Notes under the pieces: generated by a model
What the model saw: only the letters and a program-made list of their open reading frames with translations
Databases searched by the model: none
What the model was told of the DNA's origin: nothing
From: Gordionus sp. m RMFG-2023
Lineage: Eukaryota; Nematomorpha; Gordioida; Chordodea; Parachordodidae
Direction of reading: 5' to 3'
Assembly (NCBI RefSeq): GCF_954871325.1
Contig: NC_088777.1
Location: 32,217,366 to 32,281,365, forward strand
Length of the DNA: 64,000 nt
Position numbers and translations under genes: made by a program
Shown: in pieces, positions 57,951 through 64,000 of the stretch
Position numbering within the stretch: position 1 is the stretch's first letter
Layout of the letters: the number at the start of each line of letters is the position of its first letter

Positions 57951-60900
57951 TTTGGCACATGCCTAATAATTTTTAGGAACTAGCATGTCATGACTTTAAT
58001 TGCATTTCATTTTTATATATTATTTTTTTCTTAATTGTCCATATAAAAATATTTGCGATATAAAATATTTGGTTTTAGGAAAATTATTTTACTGGATATG
58101 GCAGACCAGGGCTAATCGGTGAACCTTTGTTTAAATTAATAAATTTAATTCTTAAAATATAACCCTAATTGTATTGTTAAACATTTTATTTTAACCTCGA
58201 TATTTTATCATAAAAATTTTAAAATATTTAATGTCCCAAAGGTACACATAGAATTATTTTACAACAGAATCCAAACGTCTGATTATTATTGGACTTAAAA
58301 TGAAGTCACCTACTAGCCCTACGTTCCCTATAAAACAAAGAAGGGGGAGGAAAATCGGATTTATAGATTTGTATATTATTTTTGGGAAAAATTACCCTTG
58401 CGAATTATATTCACTATATCTTAGGTATATGATATATTAGCACTATATCTTATAGATATATGTTATAATTCACGATTGGAAGATTTTATAATGGGAAACT
58501 AGGCATTAATACATATTAAATTTGGAAATATAATTCATCAGTGTTGAATACACATACTCATTTGATTTAATTGGTCATGCTAGGGCTTTGTCGACAACAA
58601 AATGACCTGGCTATAAATACTTATCTCAGGACACCAGATTGGCTACTAATTTTTATGCATAAATATCCTGGAATATCGATATAGAATTAAAACTGTTATA
58701 TAAAAAAGGAGGCTTTAGAATTGGCCGATCGAAAAAAATTTCAGGATCAGATAAGCAAAAAATTGTTAAAACAATCCAAACATAAATTAATTTCATTTAC
58801 CTCTACTGAATCCTTAAAATATTTTTGTTTGATAACCTATTTTTGATTTTCCAAGATGCTTATGCTTTTTAAAATTACTGCCTGTATTGTACCAATTCCG
58901 ATATATACACATTTAAAATCATGTCATTTAATATCGGCAGAGCCCTTTTAGAGTTTTTTAATATTTGTAAAGGAAGCACTTATTTCAAATAATTTTTAAT
59001 TCTAAATATATTTGGAAATAATCTAGAAAAAGTTACCTACATGTTTTAAATTTAGATTCTACAATATCTTGTATTTACTTGAAATATTTAATAAAAATTT
59101 TGATGTGGTTATTCCTTAATCGTTGTGCGATACAAATAATTTCATAATGGAATTGTTTAGAACTATAACGTACTTTATAAACATGTCTTTACATTTCTAA
59201 TCCTTATAGATGAAAATTCATCACCTTTAAATTCAGCAAAACAGAAACGAAAAATTGAAAATCCATTATTTCAATTTGTATAATTATTCAACGAATTGAA
59301 TTGCATTAACGTATAATATTGGAAATGAAGTGGATGTCGTGTTTGGAGTTCACCAGTACCTGATAGCTGTGAGTTTGGGAGAATCATCGCATAATCTAGT
59401 AACAACCGCATCTTAAATTCGTTATCCGTCCATTTAAAAAAATTTGATTTGCTTGTATAAGTTTCTGACCATTCATAGTAACCCAAAATCAAAGAACGAA
59501 GGTTGATTAGCTGCTGGGTGGCGTTACAGGAGTAGGTAATCGACGGAGCGCGATAATCTTTTTGTTAATTTGAAGTTGGAGATAGTGTTGTTAAACAGCT
59601 CGATTTGAGCCGATTTTTAAAAGCAGCTAACTAAATATTTTAACCAGAAAAATATTATGCAAGTCTAAAAATTTTGGTCATAGATAACACAAAAGTTTAT
59701 TCATCTATTAGCCGAGACTTAGGCAATATTTTTCTGGCTAAAATATTGAGTTAGCCATTTTTAAAAATCGGCTCAAATCGAGCCGTTTAACAACACTAGT
59801 TGGATATAATTTGCACTTTCTATATAAGGTTAGTTCTCATTTAATTTTTTTATATTTTGAATGGATTTGAGATCATAATATAATTTTTCAATTGATTTTA
59901 ATATTACGCTACAATTTTTTAACCCTACATTACAATATAAAAAACCGTTGGTTGAACTACTAGGGATGAAAAACATAAAATATAATATTCCAACAAATTT
60001 AGCTGCCAAAGAGCGATGCGGATTGTCATAGGAAGGACCAATAACTCGCACAATTGTCTCGCAGGTGATCTAGTCGGAAAAATACTTGATTTATTAATAC
60101 ATCAATTTTTCAATAGAATATTGGTAGATATTTTTTATAAGTATTGGAAGTAATTTACATTTTTTGTTATTAAGAAATGAATTAAATAAAAGCGTTACCT
60201 TTGCTACATATAAATGCATTTAAATTGTACGTGTTATCAAGTTTTAAAAATACTAATCTAAATGGCGATTAAGAAATTATAAAAATTACTTATTCATTAT
60301 AACAAATTCTCTCTCTTATGGGAGGAAAGGAAATATAAATTATAGGCCATCCAAATTAATTTTATTAGTGTTACTGACTAGTGTGGCAAACGAATGCGTT
60401 CATAAATAAAATTTTTTGATTTATTTTATTTTAGACGAATTTTGAATCTTGTACATTTATTCAGTTTAAAAAGTTAAAATTTTCATTTAAACTGTTTTTT
60501 CCAGTTTAAAATAATTTGTCACTTGTTTTGTATTTTCCAGCATGCTTCCAATTCTGACTAGTGCTTACTTCTACTCTAACCTGAAGTTTATATTTTATAA
60601 TAATTTTATAAATATATACATACAGTATTAAATTCATCTTCAGATAAAAAATAAACCTTTATCGCATTTAAATTCGGTAGAAAACTCTAGAAGTACAGAA
60701 TATCGATTCAAAGATCTCGTTTTTTTCGACAATGAATAGTGGATAATTTAAACGAGGATTATATATCAAAAATTTTTAAACGTAGAGGTAAATATTTAGA
60801 TATTTTTTAAATAAATTTCCTGGAACAAAATTCTTATTTATTAAATATAACACTGCAATATCATCATCAGTTCCTACCGACATTCTTAAGGTGGAGAATT

Positions 60901-61400
60901 CCGTTTTAACCATGAAGTGCTCTTGGCGGAAATTTTGAAAAGCATTTATTTTTTTAATTAGCAAATATTATATTTTAAATCATATTATATCGCTGTTTAA
61001 TAGTTTACCACACTATTTTATATACAAAATAAATACATCGAATCCAAGGACTATGGTGTTATTTCGAATTTATATTATTTTTTAAGATATATATTTAGGT
61101 GTCCCCGAACTTGAACGCATAATTCGATTTTTGTTAATGAACACGAATGAATTCGTTTGTTAAAAAATGTTTTAAGCCATTACTTCTTAAAAAAATCATC
61201 ACAAATTAAAAGCAATAAATTTTTAATCCTAAAGTGAAAGGGACGGATTATACAGAGCTCTACGAATTAGTGCCTTACGTCAGGTTAATCGGGATCTTGG
61301 AAAGGGGAAGGATCGACGACGATCGTTATCACAGAAATATATAGGATATGGGGACCCGTTTTTGTTTAGGATTAACCATCAAATATACTACCTAGAAATT
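57951..61400. other. Possible exons of an unidentified host gene
   Basis: This stretch is mostly unique and locally less AT-rich. On the minus strand three open blocks lie close together: 60964-60776 (TEFSTLRMSVGTDDDIAVLY), 60073-59830 (VIGPSYDNPHRSLAAKFVGI) and about 59555-59271 (LILGYYEWSETYTSKSNFFK). Plus-strand open blocks also exist near 58250-58440, 58590-58830 and 61230-61420, with plausible acceptors (TTTTAG, TCTTCAG). In DNA this AT-rich, runs of 60-95 open codons are expected occasionally by chance, and I recognise none of the peptides. Strand, exon limits and even existence are unresolved. Confidence 0.25.
59583..59798. mobile_element. hAT-type MITE, 216 bp
   Basis: Ends TAGTGTTGTTAAACAGCTCG and CGAGCCGTTTAACAACACTA, flanked by GTTGGAGA (59575-59582) and GTTGGATA (59799-59806), 7 of 8 matching. 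Same family as 43306-43528. Confidence 0.93.
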
Positions 61401-62315
61401 AAATTTTTAAAAAAAGAAGAAAACAGCTACTTTATATTTTAAGTTGCTTTAATTTTCAGTTCGATATACTTCTTTCATCCCAGTCGCCGCAACTACCCAC
61501 AACAAAAATAAACTTGTCACTAAAGATCTGCATATGGCAAAATTTTCAGGCCCTGCTTGTTAATTTTTTTTACTAATATATGTAGATGAACATCAAAATA
61601 AATAAATATTTGTCATATTGGGGAGTTAAATTAAAAACACTACATTATGGGTTATCACTTCTCTCTAGATTCAATAATAATCCGGCCTAATAATTTTTTT
61701 GTGCCAGGGAAGGACTTATTTTCAAAAACGTCTTTAAATTACAAAAAAAATTTCTAATCTTTAAGAATTTCTATACAATTCGTTTGAATTATTCCTTTAT
61801 TATAATTCCTTTCGATATTAAAATTGTATAAAATGATTTTATCCTTATATAATCAAAGCAAACAAAATCGTGTTATTTAATTTTGAAGAACATACAATAC
61901 GAGGTGGTTTGTAATTTAAATTTTTATAAATTGAATTTTCATTTTAAATAAACGACTACTATCACACTTCAATTTCCTTTATTAACTTATGAAAAAAAGT
62001 TAAAAAATTGCAAAATAATATATAAAGTATTTATAGTAGAGGTCTGCAATGGGAGGGTTTTTAGCCCACAAGCCCTCTCGTCTAATATTTTAAATTTTTT
62101 TTAACCCGCACATAGTTTTAAAAAATACGCCCGCCCATTATTTATAAATTTTTTTTATATAAGCTCATTATAATTCACTAACTTTGTAATTTAATTTTTT
62201 TTCTCCCTCTTTTTTTATTGGTTATGTAGTCAGTTAAGGGATCATTATAATATTCTAAAAAAGTGATCCGCTTAAATTGGTATAGCGAGCTGATCAAGTT
62301 AGGTCATGACTATTG
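61401..62315. other. AT-rich region, no gene recognised
   Basis: Near 62040-62130 there is a short GC-richer stretch (AGCCCACAAGCCCTCTCG, then CGCCCGCCCATTA) reminiscent of the GC-unit repeats but not clearly related. Confidence 0.4.
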
Positions 62316-62509
62316 TAATGTTAAACCACTCGATTTCGCCGATAAATTAAGATTTTAGCTAAAATGATATTACACAAGCCTAGATAATTTTTTGATAGAT
62401 GTCCACACCTTTCTACCACCTCTGAGCAAAATCTTCAGGCTTTCTTAATATTTTTTGGCGAAAATATTAGGTTAGCCGTTTTTAAAAATAGAGCCGTTTA
62501 ACAACACTA
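62316..62509. mobile_element. hAT-type MITE, 194 bp, diverged
   Basis: The left arm TAATGTTAAACCACTCGATT and right end GAGCCGTTTAACAACACTA belong to the GTTGTTAAAC family. Flanks GACTATTG (62308-62315) and CACTATTG (62510-62517) match at 7 of 8. Confidence 0.88.
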
Positions 62510-64000
62510 CACTATTGTTTTAATATTCGCCTATTCATATAAATGGTTGGACAATTCCCTCTAACAATTGCCACTATAGGGTTATTGAGTATAAGTATGA
62601 GAATTTAATGGCACTGAATTATTTTCAATAGTTGAAGAATTTGAAAATGAATTTTTATGTCGGTTGAAGCTAAATGAAAATAATTAATAAAAGAAGTGTT
62701 TACATTGATCAAGATTAAAAGAATTCGATATTTATTTATGTGAGGAAGATTTTAAAATATATAATAAACCATATAATGTTTAACGTTGTAGCTGTAGGTA
62801 GATCTAAGATACTGGAGATATTAAAATTCATTATAAATAAAAAAATATTTAAGTTTTAAAAGAATTTTAGAAATTTCATAAATATGTTTTTTTAAATACT
62901 TCTTACAAATAAATTAATTTTATCTGGTGAGGAAATTATACAATTGTCAATGTGTTTCTTGAAAATCAAGCATCATAAAAAATTAATAATTAATTTATAC
63001 AAACTTCAAAAAATAGATATTTAATCCCCTTCCTCTTTTTTGGGGGAGCTTGATGTTTGGTCCATTTTACTTAGTAATAAAAATGCACCAGATGAACAGG
63101 CGAATTATATAGGTTTTAATGACTAAAGGATTAAAATTAATGAGTGCTAATATTTTTACTGTTAATCAACCCATCCTTATCCAGGGATTGGGAAGGGTAC
63201 TTTGAGTATATATATATTGAACGAAATCGGAAAGGCAACAGTGATTCCTTATAATTCCCAAAAAAATAAGAAAATTGTAATTTAATTATACATATTAATT
63301 ATAAATATAATATTTATAATAGCTCATAAAAGCTTGTTTTGCTTTTTTTTAAATCAACTTGATTTACTGCAATACTTTTGCCCCTTTTACATTCCTTTTA
63401 TAAATTTTATCAGAGGTGTTTAGGTCCAATTATTGAATGATTTTGGCTATGTTTCTCTTTTATAAAATAATTTTAATTTTTTTATAAAAATTTTGATAAG
63501 TCTTTATTTTAAAAAGTTTATAACTTTTACTTATTTTTATTTTCATATATAGTGATATATTGAAAATTTTTTGGAGAAGAAAAGGTTAGGGGGTCTGTAG
63601 AGAGGAAATTTTTATTAACTTAAAATGATGTTTAGAGAACAAATTATCAAAGGGAGCAGAGATTTCCCAAATCGTTCTCTTGCTTACACTACCCTTTTAT
63701 TATATATGTAATTCAAATTGTCAAAACTTACAAATTTAGAATAATTTTAAGTTTTATTGCTATGTTATAAAACTAATTAGGGTTGAGCATTTGGCTGATG
63801 AAATATGATTCAGTCATTTGACCGGCCATGGTTAAATTCAATTAAATATTTTTATGAAGTATTCACTTTATTAGGAATATGTAATAAGAAATGCAAAATA
63901 TATTTATTAATAAATGCATTTTATTAAATTTGTTAATATTTTGATTCATTCTTGAAATATTATTTTATTTTCACTCTGTGGCAGAGCCGTTTGTGGTTCA
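62510..64000. other. AT-rich region, no gene recognised
   Basis: No open frame longer than chance. The segment 63565-63675 resembles the purine-rich stretch upstream of TSR3 (18370-18480). Confidence 0.4.

Noticed and set aside
1-64000. CRISPR arrays, bacterial operons, rRNA or tRNA genes
   Set aside because: No regularly spaced repeat-spacer pattern, no bacterial gene order, and no cloverleaf or rRNA segment could be found by reading; tandem arrays present are satellites or minisatellites.

Overview
The window looks like nuclear DNA of a small-intron invertebrate animal. It is strongly A+T rich, has no operons or bacterial ribosome binding sites, and its recognisable genes are split by spliceosomal GT-AG introns, several only 38 to 58 nt long. 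I cannot name the species. The transposon spectrum (many hAT families, a pogo relative, a Helitron, a piggyBac MITE, Ty3/gypsy-type LTR elements) fits a metazoan.

Three host genes can be supported. At 13771-14701 (minus) there is a THAP-domain protein of THAP1 type: zinc ligands, the terminal P-x-I-F box and an HCF-1-binding motif DHNY, in three exons. At 18595-19424 (plus) there is TSR3, the 18S rRNA aminocarboxypropyl transferase, complete in four exons separated by introns of 43, 38 and 41 nt. At 49148-50089 (plus) there is an SRSF2/SC35-like splicing factor with one RRM and an RS/RG-rich tail, probably with a 135-nt intron near its end. A stretch at 58.0-61.4 kb contains open blocks that may be exons of an unidentified gene, but neither strand nor product could be settled.

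Almost everything else is transposable-element sequence, much of it nested. 0-8 kb: hAT-derived pieces, a 118-bp satellite, a 13-bp minisatellite, a Helitron fragment split by a non-coding hAT element with a perfect 8-bp target duplication, and tandem repeats. 8.1-12.6 kb: a minus-strand Ty3/gypsy element between two very similar LTRs. 13.3-13.6 and 16-18.2 kb: older LTR fossils. 19.9-20.7 kb: a hAT-type MITE that itself carries a piggyBac MITE. 21.1-23.7 kb: a gypsy remnant. 23.7-29.7 kb: a palindromic hAT derivative into which an LTR element with an inverted internal order has inserted. 29.7-36.8 kb: a 7-kb DNA transposon with inverted repeats of about 600 bp, hosting a pogo-like element and hAT-derived pieces. 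37.9-40.4 kb: a BED-finger hAT element with clean ends. 40.6-41.3 kb: the 118-bp satellite again. 41.3-48.4 kb: two further copies of the palindromic hAT derivative, one interrupted by another hAT and a MITE. 51.2-53.8 kb: another hAT with clean ends. 54.1-55.8 kb: a foldback palindrome whose arms are built from units headed by a CTACGCGCCC motif. 55.9-57.95 kb: a second, older inverted structure holding a MITE. 59.6 and 62.3 kb: two more MITEs.

The DNA records repeated insertion of one element into another. In eleven places the target duplication or the element ends can still be read. The conserved genes sit in small gaps between these blocks.
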